Source: a virus. Taken from it: a stretch of DNA of 64,000 nt. The notes beneath the pieces are model-generated. The model was not told where the DNA came from, did no database searches, and was given only the letters and a program-made list of their open reading frames with translations. The stretch covers positions 106,862 through 170,861 of the IMG/VR virus record IMGVR_UViG_3300003690_000003; one strand, given 5' to 3'. A program made the position numbers and the translations under genes. Below, piece after piece: positions 53,315-60,328 of the stretch; position 1 is the stretch's first letter, and each line of letters begins with the position of its first letter.

Positions 53315-53599
53315 TTACTTTTTTCTACGCTTTTTTTGAAGTTTTTTCTTTCTTCTTTTTTTAAACTCTCGGTGTTCTAATATAAGACGAGTTTCTTCAA
53401 TGGCTGGATCAAGGCGCGTTTTCACTGCAAAACACTTATCACTCTGTGGCCAAACACCCGGCATAAAACGTACCTTCACTTGCAGTTCTGGATCCGCTAG
53501 AAGCTCGCTGCGCTTTTGGGCGGCCTCAGCAAACGATGAGTACCTTCTAACAATTGTCCAAGGGGGCCCTTCTTTGCCCTCTTGTATTCTTTCACTCAT
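53315..53599 (-). CDS. Very basic small protein (94 aa)
   Basis: A 94-residue protein: the N-terminal two thirds contain IVRRYSSFAEAAQKRSELLA and a Trp/Cys-containing stretch; the last 17 residues are almost only Lys and Arg (EFKKRRKKKLQKKRRKK). The tail would bind nucleic acid or ribosomes. Its ATG overlaps the stop of the small ORF upstream (TAATG). Function not recognised. Confidence 0.8.
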   Translation of the reverse strand: MSERIQEGKEGPPWTIVRRYSSFAEAAQKRSELLADPELQVKVRFMPGVWPQSDKCFAVKTRLDPAIEETRLILEHREFKKRRKKKLQKKRRKK

Positions 53600-53697
53600 T
53601 AATGTCTCCTGTTACTTCCTCTGTCAGTAAACATACCAACAGCCACTATTATAACCATTAATATGCTGACAGTTAAGAGTATATCTCCAAGTTCCAC
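53599..53697 (-). CDS. Small membrane peptide ORF with GTG start (32 aa)
   Basis: GTG at 53697, preceded by GGAGG at good distance inside the end of the lipoprotein gene; TAA at 53599 overlaps the ATG of the 94-aa gene (TAATG). It codes for MELGDILLTVSILMVIIVAV followed by a charged tail, a typical single-pass small protein. Position, ribosome site and stop-start overlap argue that it is a real gene. Confidence 0.65.
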   Translation of the reverse strand: MELGDILLTVSILMVIIVAVGMFTDRGSNRRH

Positions 53698-53699
53698 TA

Positions 53700-54206
53700 T
53701 TATTCTTCCTCCAAAGTCTTATAGTAAACCATTCCGAGAACTGGCTCATAATATTCTCCCTCTTCGATTATCAGTGATATCATTTTATGTGTTTTCGTTA
53801 CAGGACGCCAAATAATTTGAAGCAATTTATCCGGGGCGCGCCACATCCAATCGAATTGGTTGCCTTTTTTCTTATCTTCTGTGATGTGCAAACATTCAAA
53901 TTTATCTCTGGTAAGATACGATATTAGATTATCATATATTTCTACTTCACTTTGCAAAAGAAGTTTTTCACCACAGAAATAAAGATCTGTAGTCCCTTCG
54001 AGTTGTAATAAAAGGTAACCAGAAACTAAATCTGTTTTTACTTCTTCGGAACATCTCCACATGATGCTTCCATCATTCGGATCAGCCCAAACGCATTCCA
54101 TCTGAAAATATTCTTCACCATAATCGGGTCCTGGTTCCCCTTGTATGCAAGAACACAAAATAACACATAACGTTATTAAAAATAGGTATTTATAACCAAT
54201 CCCCAT
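53700..54206 (-). CDS. Lipoprotein (168 aa)
   Basis: A 168-residue protein with a clear lipoprotein signal: hydrophobic core then lipobox LCSC (FLITLCVILCSCIQGEPG, lipidated Cys near residue 20). The mature part is acidic with Cys and aromatic residues (FQMECVWADPNDGSIMWRC). No catalytic motif. Probably anchored in the host envelope, where phage lipoproteins can block superinfection; that function is only inferred. Confidence 0.85.
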   Translation of the reverse strand: MGIGYKYLFLITLCVILCSCIQGEPGPDYGEEYFQMECVWADPNDGSIMWRCSEEVKTDLVSGYLLLQLEGTTDLYFCGEKLLLQSEVEIYDNLISYLTRDKFECLHITEDKKKGNQFDWMWRAPDKLLQIIWRPVTKTHKMISLIIEEGEYYEPVLGMVYYKTLEEE

Positions 54207-54242
54207 CTATAATAAATAGAGAACAAGGTTATAAACCAGAAT

Positions 54243-54869
54243 CTATGATATCGATTTTTGTGTTGCTCTGGCAAACACAAACAGAAAGATGCCGATTAAG
54301 GCGAGACCAATCCAGCCTAGGTAAAGGCCCGCCCCAATAAATCCTGAAGCTGATATTATAGTGACACGCAAGGAAATCTTTGTGGCTTTTTCGGGCCCAT
54401 ATTTCATTGAAAGTATAGCCCGTAATACTCTTCCGCCATCCATTGGATACGCTGGGAACAGGTTAAAAATGCCCATTACAGCATTAATCAGGGCCAAGTC
54501 GGCTGCTCCTGGAAGCTGTAAAGCTATCAACGGTAATGAAGCTAGAAATAATACCAAATTTACAGCTGGTCCGGCTAATGCAATATAAATCTCTTCCTTG
54601 GGATTATCAGGTTCTCTTTCAATAGCTGCTAGACCGCCCAGAAGATGCAATGTAATGCTGTGAGTTCCAATCCCAAAATGCTTTGCTGTAATAGCGTGTC
54701 CCATTTCGTGCAGTAAAACAGAACCAAATAGCAATATGATTAAGATGGTTGCCAAAAGAGCACCGATTAGGCCACCCGCATAGCTTCCCATTAAAACATA
54801 CGCGATAGCAACGATAAAAAAACTACCATGTAGTCGAATCGGTACACCATCAAATGTAAATAAAGTCAT
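54243..54869 (-). CDS. Site-2-protease-type intramembrane metalloprotease (M50)
   Basis: A 208-residue polytopic protein with about five or six transmembrane helices. VLLHEMGHAITAKHFGIG (about 51-68) is the HExxH zinc motif in a membrane helix. NAVMGIFNLFPAYPMDGGRV (about 129-148) carries the NxxPxxPxDGG motif with the third Asp ligand. LAGPAVNLVLFLASL lies between, as in S2P/RseP relatives without PDZ. In bacteria these cut anti-sigma factors or signal peptides. In a phage it could alter envelope stress or process a phage membrane protein; substrate unknown. Overlaps the next gene by one base. Confidence 0.92.
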   Translation of the reverse strand: MTLFTFDGVPIRLHGSFFIVAIAYVLMGSYAGGLIGALLATILIILLFGSVLLHEMGHAITAKHFGIGTHSITLHLLGGLAAIEREPDNPKEEIYIALAGPAVNLVLFLASLPLIALQLPGAADLALINAVMGIFNLFPAYPMDGGRVLRAILSMKYGPEKATKISLRVTIISASGFIGAGLYLGWIGLALIGIFLFVFARATQKSIS

Positions 54870-55414
54870 TAAAGTCCTTTATCACCCCATCCACCATAGA
54901 TCCATTTTTCATTCATAAGATGACCAATTTCCTCCGTATGCATCCAACCAAGAGCATGACCAAGTTCATGTTCTAGAACACGCGCTCTAACTTTATTTTT
55001 AAGATATATCTTTGCCCAAGAAACTTCACCAGTATCATTGTCCACATAAAAATGAGTAGTAGCCATATTACTCCCGGGTTTAAACGTTTCTTGCGTCACC
55101 AAGTTAATGGTAATATATCCCACAGGGTCTGAGTCTTGACATACCGACAGGGCCCGTTTTCCCCCCAAATAAACACTATGGTAGAACATGTAGCCACGTT
55201 CATTCCACCATTTTATAGCTTTATTAACATCTTTTTTCCCCACCGGCGCATAATCACAAACAACTACCGTTGGTATTCTTTTCCAGTGCCCAGCTTGGAT
55301 TAACAACTTTTTAGATATTTTAAATGTTTCGAGTCCTTTTGTAACAGGGATAGTCGCATATATATTACCAGGTATTATTAATAGCAATAGTAATATTAAA
55401 AGCAACTTTCTCAT
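54869..55414 (-). CDS. Secreted metzincin (matrixin-like) protease, copy 1
   Basis: A 181-residue protein. A signal peptide (MRKLLLILLLLLIIPGNIYA) precedes a compact catalytic domain. HELGHALGWMH (near residue 149) is the full HExxHxxGxxH metzincin zinc motif, and HLMNEKW supplies the Met-turn. Two Cys in the pro/catalytic region may form a disulfide. The preceding block (IPTVVVCDYAPVGKKDVNKA, IKWWNERGYMF) is also found in its paralogue at 55411-55986. Probably acts in periplasm or outside, for instance on peptidoglycan-linked or surface proteins; substrate not known. Confidence 0.92.
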   Translation of the reverse strand: MRKLLLILLLLLIIPGNIYATIPVTKGLETFKISKKLLIQAGHWKRIPTVVVCDYAPVGKKDVNKAIKWWNERGYMFYHSVYLGGKRALSVCQDSDPVGYITINLVTQETFKPGSNMATTHFYVDNDTGEVSWAKIYLKNKVRARVLEHELGHALGWMHTEEIGHLMNEKWIYGGWGDKGL

Positions 55415-55986
55415 TTTCTCAAGCCTTTATTACCCCATGATGGACGATAGTTACTCATCATGTGGCCTTTCCCGCCACCGTGATACCAGCCCAGAGCATG
55501 CCCAAGTTCATGTGCAAGAATGTGTGAATATATTTTGCTATTTTGTTCGTCTTCCGATAGAACCTTGAAGCGCAAATGAATATTGGACCACAATATACTA
55601 TCTTTTTCCTTATTTCGTTTAGTCGTGGCAGCTGCAGGCGATTGAGGGTGTGCCATTTGAGAATAGTCCGTTGTGGGTTTAAACATGATAAAACCTGCAG
55701 GAGTCTCGGAGTAGCATGCCTCTAAAGAGGTTTTATTCTTCGAGTCATAGATGGCATTCAGAACATAACCTAGACTCTTCCACCACTCGACAGCTTTCCG
55801 AGTGTCCTTGACAGTAATATTTGCTCCTTCACACACTATCACCGTAGGAATTATTCTCCATTCCCCTTTTTGCAGGGGCGGATCATATTCTTGAGGGGAG
55901 GGCATTATTTGATATGGTTCGGCGCCGCTGGCCGGATCCGGGGATCCAAAAGCCATAAATAACAGTACAATAAGAAGTTTTTTCAT
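55411..55986 (-). CDS. Secreted metzincin (matrixin-like) protease, copy 2
   Basis: A 191-residue paralogue of the downstream gene. Signal peptide MKKLLIVLLFMAFGSPDPAS; shared domain WRIIPTVIVCEGANITVKDT then AVEWWKSLGYVL; zinc motif AHELGHALGWYHGGGKGHMM with His, His, His and a Met-turn; both copies end WG-D/N-KGL. It overlaps the other copy by four bases (ATGA). It begins 25 nt after the tmRNA 3' end. The two copies are clearly related but diverged, so the duplication is not recent. Confidence 0.92.
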   Translation of the reverse strand: MKKLLIVLLFMAFGSPDPASGAEPYQIMPSPQEYDPPLQKGEWRIIPTVIVCEGANITVKDTRKAVEWWKSLGYVLNAIYDSKNKTSLEACYSETPAGFIMFKPTTDYSQMAHPQSPAAATTKRNKEKDSILWSNIHLRFKVLSEDEQNSKIYSHILAHELGHALGWYHGGGKGHMMSNYRPSWGNKGLRK

Positions 55987-56011
55987 GATAATTCAATAAG
56001 AAGTTGGTAGT

Positions 56012-56330
56012 TGGTGGAGGTGGTGGGAATCGAACCCACGTCCAAAGCATGCATCCTTCAAGTCGTTCACAAGCATAGTTATATTTTAATCTAAATACAC
56101 AAAATAGTCAAGCTTTTAATGCGCAAAACTTTGACAAAAGCGCTTACATTGTCAATGCTCTTCTTGGACACTTGGTGAAGAGCAACCAAGGGTTAAGCAG
56201 CTAGGGCTAAACCGTAATCTGCATCATTGGCAGTTATATTTTTTCTGAAAAGTTTTATGTGATTACCAGAAGTTACACAGCTTGCACTAATATACGGATT
56301 TTTTACTCTGTCGATACCTTAAACACCCCC
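56012..56330 (-). ncRNA. ssrA: Transfer-messenger RNA (tmRNA), tag ANDADYGLALAA
   Basis: 319 nt. The 5' end GGGGGUG pairs with CACCUCC before ACCA, giving a 7-bp acceptor stem with G3-U wobble, the alanine identity element. The T arm is GTGGG-TTCGATT-CCCAC, and CCA is encoded (56012-56014). The D-like part reads GGTATCGACAG. The mRNA-like part begins at GCC (56229-56231) and codes for ANDADYGLALAA, then TAA (56193-56195). After the stop, CTTGGT/ACCAAG with loop GCTCTTC pairing downstream GAAGAGC forms a perfect pseudoknot. A second stem (TTGACAA/TTGTCAA) follows. The RNA is shorter than the roughly 360 nt of E. coli tmRNA. It rescues stalled ribosomes and tags proteins for proteolysis. Confidence 0.97.
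56083..56111 (-). promoter_or_regulatory. Promoter-like sequence nested in tmRNA gene
   Basis: TTGACT (56106-56111), 17-bp spacer, TAAAAT (56083-56088) on the minus strand, inside the AT-rich linker of the tmRNA. It would start RNA near 56076 and read into the metzincin pair. The match is good but lies in AT-rich structured RNA, so it may be chance. Confidence 0.35.
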
Positions 56331-56352
56331 TTAATACCTACTATAATATATA

Positions 56353-56712
56353 TTACTCTTCTTCGGAAAAGAAATTGATTACTTCATACTTCTTAATTGC
56401 CTTCTTAAAATTCCTCTCTGATATTCCTAATATTCTGGTAGCATCTTTCCTAGTTTTAGTCACTCCCATTGCTGCCTTGATAGCTGCATCTTTAATGAGA
56501 TCTGGTAACGACTTCCATAATAATATACCATGGATTTTGCCTCGTGTCAATCTGGCCGCAAGTTCTAAGCGCAAAGCAATAATATCTTCCAGAGTTAAAG
56601 CGCCAAGCATGGCTTCAAACTCTTCAGATGATCTGCCTTCTTTTCTTAACTTGCGAGAAACACTAAAATATCGATTGCGACCTATTTTTTCGTGTCGTTT
56701 GAGAGTAACCAT
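56353..56712 (-). CDS. Fis-type helix-turn-helix protein (119 aa)
   Basis: A 119-residue basic protein. The C terminus (about 68-112) is a Fis/NtrC-type HTH: LIKDAAIKAAMGVTKTRKDA then TRILGISERNFKKAIKKYEV. The N terminus is charged helical. It may regulate phage genes or bind DNA. It overlaps the acidic 281-aa gene by 31 nt, and its end is 22 nt before the tmRNA 5' end, so the tmRNA promoter probably lies in this gene or the AT-rich gap. Confidence 0.85.
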   Translation of the reverse strand: MVTLKRHEKIGRNRYFSVSRKLRKEGRSSEEFEAMLGALTLEDIIALRLELAARLTRGKIHGILLWKSLPDLIKDAAIKAAMGVTKTRKDATRILGISERNFKKAIKKYEVINFFSEEE

Positions 56713-57527
56713 TCAACGATTTCGTCCATATCTAAGTTTACTTTTTCTTGGAGTGCCGGAGGTCCCGGCGCAAGTTCAGCGGTGGCACCTTCGAGGCCGG
56801 GAGCCACCTCAGCGCCGGGCGGCATTTGTATATCCGGAGGGGGAAGGTCGGTCTGTAGTTCATCTTCGAAGCGCTCAAAATATAGCTTAAGATTAGTCAT
56901 AATATAATCTTTGAACATTTCTCGATCTGATGGATCATCTAGATCATCAAAAGCCGTTATGAGATTCTTTTCGATGTCTTTGTAGTCGGTATAGGCTCTA
57001 TTTCTACCTGTCTTGTCTTGCCCAACAATCGAGAATTCTTCTACCTCTTCTTCCGGAGTTGGTTCCTTTTTTTCTACATCAATAAAAGCCGGATTCTCTT
57101 CCGGGGTGCCCACATCAATCTCAACCACTTCCTGAATATCAACCACTTCTTCTTCTTCTCGTGGCAAAAATCGCGAGTCTTCCACTTCTAGGGAGGAATC
57201 AACAGCATTTAAAATATGATTTTTGTAGGATTCTCGCTGTTCTTTTTTGGAGGTGAGAGATTTATAGCCTTGTCGTAGAACCGTCAACATGTTAGTATTT
57301 TTAAAAAGATCTTCAAGAGCATTAATACCAGTATTGGCATGCACCGCGCTCGTAGTAACGGCGGGGTCTGCTTCTACAATAAGTTGTCGAATAACGCTTC
57401 TTAGCTGCTTTTCTTCTTGCAACTGCTCCTGTGCTTTTCCAACACGTCGCATTTTAACTACTTTAATGGCTTCACGTATATGTTGCCGCAACTGCATTTC
57501 TTGTACAAATTGTTTTCTATCGATCAT
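56682..57527 (-). CDS. Acidic protein with repeated amphipathic helix motif (281 aa)
   Basis: A 281-residue protein. The N-terminal 60 residues contain two similar basic amphipathic helices (QLRQHIREAIKVVKMRR and QLRSVIRQLIVEAD). A long Glu/Pro-rich disordered part follows (near 130-175, then 225-260), and a C-terminal helix ends in EIVEWLLSNDTKK. Such composition fits a head-scaffold or assembly protein, but that is inferred. It overlaps both neighbours (4 and 31 nt). Confidence 0.82.
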   Translation of the reverse strand: MIDRKQFVQEMQLRQHIREAIKVVKMRRVGKAQEQLQEEKQLRSVIRQLIVEADPAVTTSAVHANTGINALEDLFKNTNMLTVLRQGYKSLTSKKEQRESYKNHILNAVDSSLEVEDSRFLPREEEEVVDIQEVVEIDVGTPEENPAFIDVEKKEPTPEEEVEEFSIVGQDKTGRNRAYTDYKDIEKNLITAFDDLDDPSDREMFKDYIMTNLKLYFERFEDELQTDLPPPDIQMPPGAEVAPGLEGATAELAPGPPALQEKVNLDMDEIVEWLLSNDTKK

Positions 57528-59785
57528 AATGATGTCCCACTATTAATTAAATAGTTCGCTACTTCTTCAACTAGTGATTTACCTGTTAATTTTTGATGTT
57601 GCTTTTGCTTCTCGTTTTCTTCTTCGGTATCTAAGTCGTGCCATGGGCCACCCTTAGCTCCAAGAGCACCACCTTCTATAGAACCTCCAGCCATACTAGA
57701 TATTTCATCAATCATTTCATCAATCAGCCCATGAAGATCGCTGGCACGAAAGGATTCGCCGATCGGCTGTTCCTCCTTGGGTTCTTCTTTGGTAGTACCA
57801 CCAAGAACTCTTGTAAAAATATATTCTGCCTGATTTTGTGAACTTTCAGGCAAGAAAGTTTTAAACTTTTTTAGGTCTCCATCTAAAAGCGCGCGTCGCA
57901 TTTGGCTGGCGCTCATTTTCTCAAGTGGATCGTCGGAACCGGCGAGAGGAGGAACCATTAAGGAGCCCACTGTCAAGTCTGGGCGCGCCTTTTTGATGCT
58001 TTTACCAATGTCTCCATGTTGTCTGTCGGCAGTGCTAGCAGCAATATGTAGAGTAGAGCCTTTAGGGAGCCCGAGCGCTGAGTTGTATATAGCCTGTAAA
58101 GGACTATTCGTTATTCTAATCTCTCCCGTTTTCTTTTTAATGGGTCTTCCATCCTCATCCAGCACTGGAAGACCATTCTTAGGAACAGTTATTATTGCAA
58201 TTTCATCCAATCCTATATTCTCATTTTGTAAAAGCATTCGAAGAACTTGCATAGATTGAGATAGAGTTATTCCATCACGTGCAGTTTCCCCGGTCACCAA
58301 GTATGGCTTGGCACCAGGTTTCTTGGCAGTTGCTTGTTTGATCAGATGTATATGGCCCTTGTGCGGTGGTTTAAAGCCCCCGGGGATAAAAATGAACTCT
58401 TTTCCTTTGTTAGTAAAGACTTCATTAAGCGGTACCAGATCATCAAATAAGTTTGCCGGTATGCCCGGGCGGGAACCGGGGAAGTTTTGCAGACCTAATA
58501 ACTGGTTCATAGGGGCAAAGTTGCCAGTAAACTTATATGTGTGACCATCAAAATCAAATACAAATCCTTCGGCCGCGGTCACTATTTTTTCAACATTTTT
58601 GAGTTTTCTCATTTGTTGTGCTAAAAAGTCTTTTGCTTCTTGACTGTGAGAGTTTTCTACTGTCTGAATGATATGAGATATTTTCTTTTGAAGATCTTCG
58701 ACTTCTTTTCGATTATCTAAAATAAATGCGCTTTGAAGACTTTTTAGCATTTCTACAGAAAAATCATGAATAAGATCTTCTAAAGGCTCTAAAATATCTT
58801 TTATTATTAGTTTAGAGTTGACAATTAACTCTCTTATTTGAGCTTCTACTTCAGGAGTACCTTCTGTTACGGCATCTAAAATACCCTTATTGTGAAAGCC
58901 GCGGGTTCTTTTAGTGGGCCCTCCTTTAATATCATAATATTCCGCGTACATGCGACGATAAAGAAGTTTACGCGCTTCGAAATTAAGAGTTGGAAGTCGT
59001 TGGTTAACAATCTTTTCAAGTCTGTCGATTATAAACTGCCCAATATTTTTATTATCTGTGAGACCATTTACAGACATAAGTTTGTCTAGTCGAAGAATGG
59101 ATTCATCATATATTGCCCCAGTAGATAAGTTTTGAAGTTGAATAACTGCTCCAACTTGAAGAGCCATACCTTCTCTTTCAACATTATTATAAAATGACTC
59201 TAGATAAGCCTCTAGTTTAACAGCTTTTTCTTCTGCATCCTCGCGCGGCATACTAATAGTATCTTGTTTTTCTGCATCGTAGGCTTCATGGCCTACACGA
59301 TGAATTAAAAGAGATTCAACATCATAGTTAATAGCATTTCTACTGGATGCACTCATAACTTCAGCATTATAAAAGATATCTGCGTCTTCCCCAAAAAACT
59401 CAAGCTGAAGTTTTAAAGGAAGGCTTTCGGCGAATGCTTCAAAAGTTGCCATAGCTTGCGTATAGGCGGCGCGGACGTGTTCCGGAGTTTCTCTCTTTTT
59501 TCTAAGCTTACCGGTTCGAAGGCCCTTAAAAGCCGGATTTTCAATAGCCATATAAGCCATTAAGTCATCGGAGTTAAAACCTTTTTTAAAGGCGTGATCA
59601 TCGTTTCTTATTGCGACTGTTTCTCTGCGCAGCACAGAATATGAAATGGAGATATTTTGACCATCTGTTTTCTCGGTACCTGAAAGTTTTCCTTCCGAGG
59701 CTAACTTAAAGATCTCCTTCAGCTTACCAAAGGTAAGAGCGGGGTCGTCATATAAATGAGACATGTGTCCAGCGCGCCCACCCAT
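57524..59785 (-). CDS. Fusion: Rnl2-like nucleotidyltransferase domain + HxGH nucleotidylyltransferase (753 aa)
   Basis: A 753-residue protein. Residues 1 to about 330 look like an RNA-ligase/nucleotidyltransferase: GTEKTDGQNISISY (motif I, K-x-x-G-x-N) near 36, LKLQLEFFGED (motif III-like) and VEREGMALQVGAVIQL (motif IV-like). Residues about 460-650 are an HxGH nucleotidylyltransferase: FIPGGFKPPHKGHIHLIKQA and HIAASTADRQHGDIGKSIKK. The remainder is helical with a Gly-rich C-terminal segment. Could be an RNA/DNA end-healing or NAD-related enzyme. It overlaps the next gene by four bases. Confidence 0.87.
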   Translation of the reverse strand: MGGRAGHMSHLYDDPALTFGKLKEIFKLASEGKLSGTEKTDGQNISISYSVLRRETVAIRNDDHAFKKGFNSDDLMAYMAIENPAFKGLRTGKLRKKRETPEHVRAAYTQAMATFEAFAESLPLKLQLEFFGEDADIFYNAEVMSASSRNAINYDVESLLIHRVGHEAYDAEKQDTISMPREDAEEKAVKLEAYLESFYNNVEREGMALQVGAVIQLQNLSTGAIYDESILRLDKLMSVNGLTDNKNIGQFIIDRLEKIVNQRLPTLNFEARKLLYRRMYAEYYDIKGGPTKRTRGFHNKGILDAVTEGTPEVEAQIRELIVNSKLIIKDILEPLEDLIHDFSVEMLKSLQSAFILDNRKEVEDLQKKISHIIQTVENSHSQEAKDFLAQQMRKLKNVEKIVTAAEGFVFDFDGHTYKFTGNFAPMNQLLGLQNFPGSRPGIPANLFDDLVPLNEVFTNKGKEFIFIPGGFKPPHKGHIHLIKQATAKKPGAKPYLVTGETARDGITLSQSMQVLRMLLQNENIGLDEIAIITVPKNGLPVLDEDGRPIKKKTGEIRITNSPLQAIYNSALGLPKGSTLHIAASTADRQHGDIGKSIKKARPDLTVGSLMVPPLAGSDDPLEKMSASQMRRALLDGDLKKFKTFLPESSQNQAEYIFTRVLGGTTKEEPKEEQPIGESFRASDLHGLIDEMIDEISSMAGGSIEGGALGAKGGPWHDLDTEEENEKQKQHQKLTGKSLVEEVANYLINSGTSL

Positions 59786-59786
59786 T

Positions 59787-60038
59787 TTAACTCTCCTTAT
59801 TTTCTTCTAGTATATTAACTTGTTCTTCAAGAACTTTAATCTGCTCTTGCATTTTTCTGCAATGCCGGCGTACTTCGTGAAGATTAGATTTAGCTATTTC
59901 AACTCGTCGCGAATCTCGTTGTGTTCGAGGAATAATCGCATTTAAAGTTTCCGCAATCGATTGAATGTAGGTCTCTACACTTGGCTTCTGGGCTTCGCCA
60001 AGGAGAAACTCCCGAGTCATTCGATTTAAATCAACCAC
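59787..60038 (-). CDS. Small coiled-coil protein (83 aa)
   Basis: An 83-residue helical protein: N-terminal MVDLNRMTREFLLGEAQKPS, then heptad-rich RRHCRKMQEQIKVLEEQVNI and a Glu-rich end. It probably forms a coiled-coil dimer. Gaps to its neighbours are only 1-2 nt. Function unknown. Confidence 0.8.
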   Translation of the reverse strand: MVDLNRMTREFLLGEAQKPSVETYIQSIAETLNAIIPRTQRDSRRVEIAKSNLHEVRRHCRKMQEQIKVLEEQVNILEENKES

Positions 60039-60040
60039 GA

Positions 60041-60328
60041 TTAGCTACTCTTTTTTGTTTTCGTAGTTTTCTTTCTTGCGGTTGTCTTGCGCGTACGCGT
60101 CTTGGTGGTTAACTTGGGATGATGCTTTCGGAAATCTTCCGCAGTCACTTCAGCAGTCGCAAGTGTAGCAGTCGTGGTTGCGGTGAGCGCAGGAGTCGGT
60201 TCAATAACCGTGACCGGTTCGATTGTCGTCGTCGGAGTCTCCGCGGCCGCAAGAATCGCGTTGGATACAGCATTGGGAGGTAGTAACCCAAGTTGAATCT
60301 TTCTAAGAACTTTTCTTTTAGATGCCAT
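60041..60328 (-). CDS. Small basic-tailed protein (95 aa)
   Basis: A 95-residue protein: N-terminal basic helix (MASKRKVLRKIQLGLLPPNA), a Thr/Ala/Pro-rich linker, and a Lys/Thr/Arg tail (KTRTRKTTARKKTTKTKKSS) similar in style to histone H1 tails. It may bind phage DNA or another acidic surface inside the head. Its ATG overlaps the stop of the 582-aa gene by one base. Confidence 0.82.
   Translation of the reverse strand: MASKRKVLRKIQLGLLPPNAVSNAILAAAETPTTTIEPVTVIEPTPALTATTTATLATAEVTAEDFRKHHPKLTTKTRTRKTTARKKTTKTKKSS

Noticed and set aside
56012-56040. tRNA gene
   Set aside because: The T arm and CCA belong to the tmRNA; there is no anticodon arm, and the 5' half of the acceptor lies 300 nt away.
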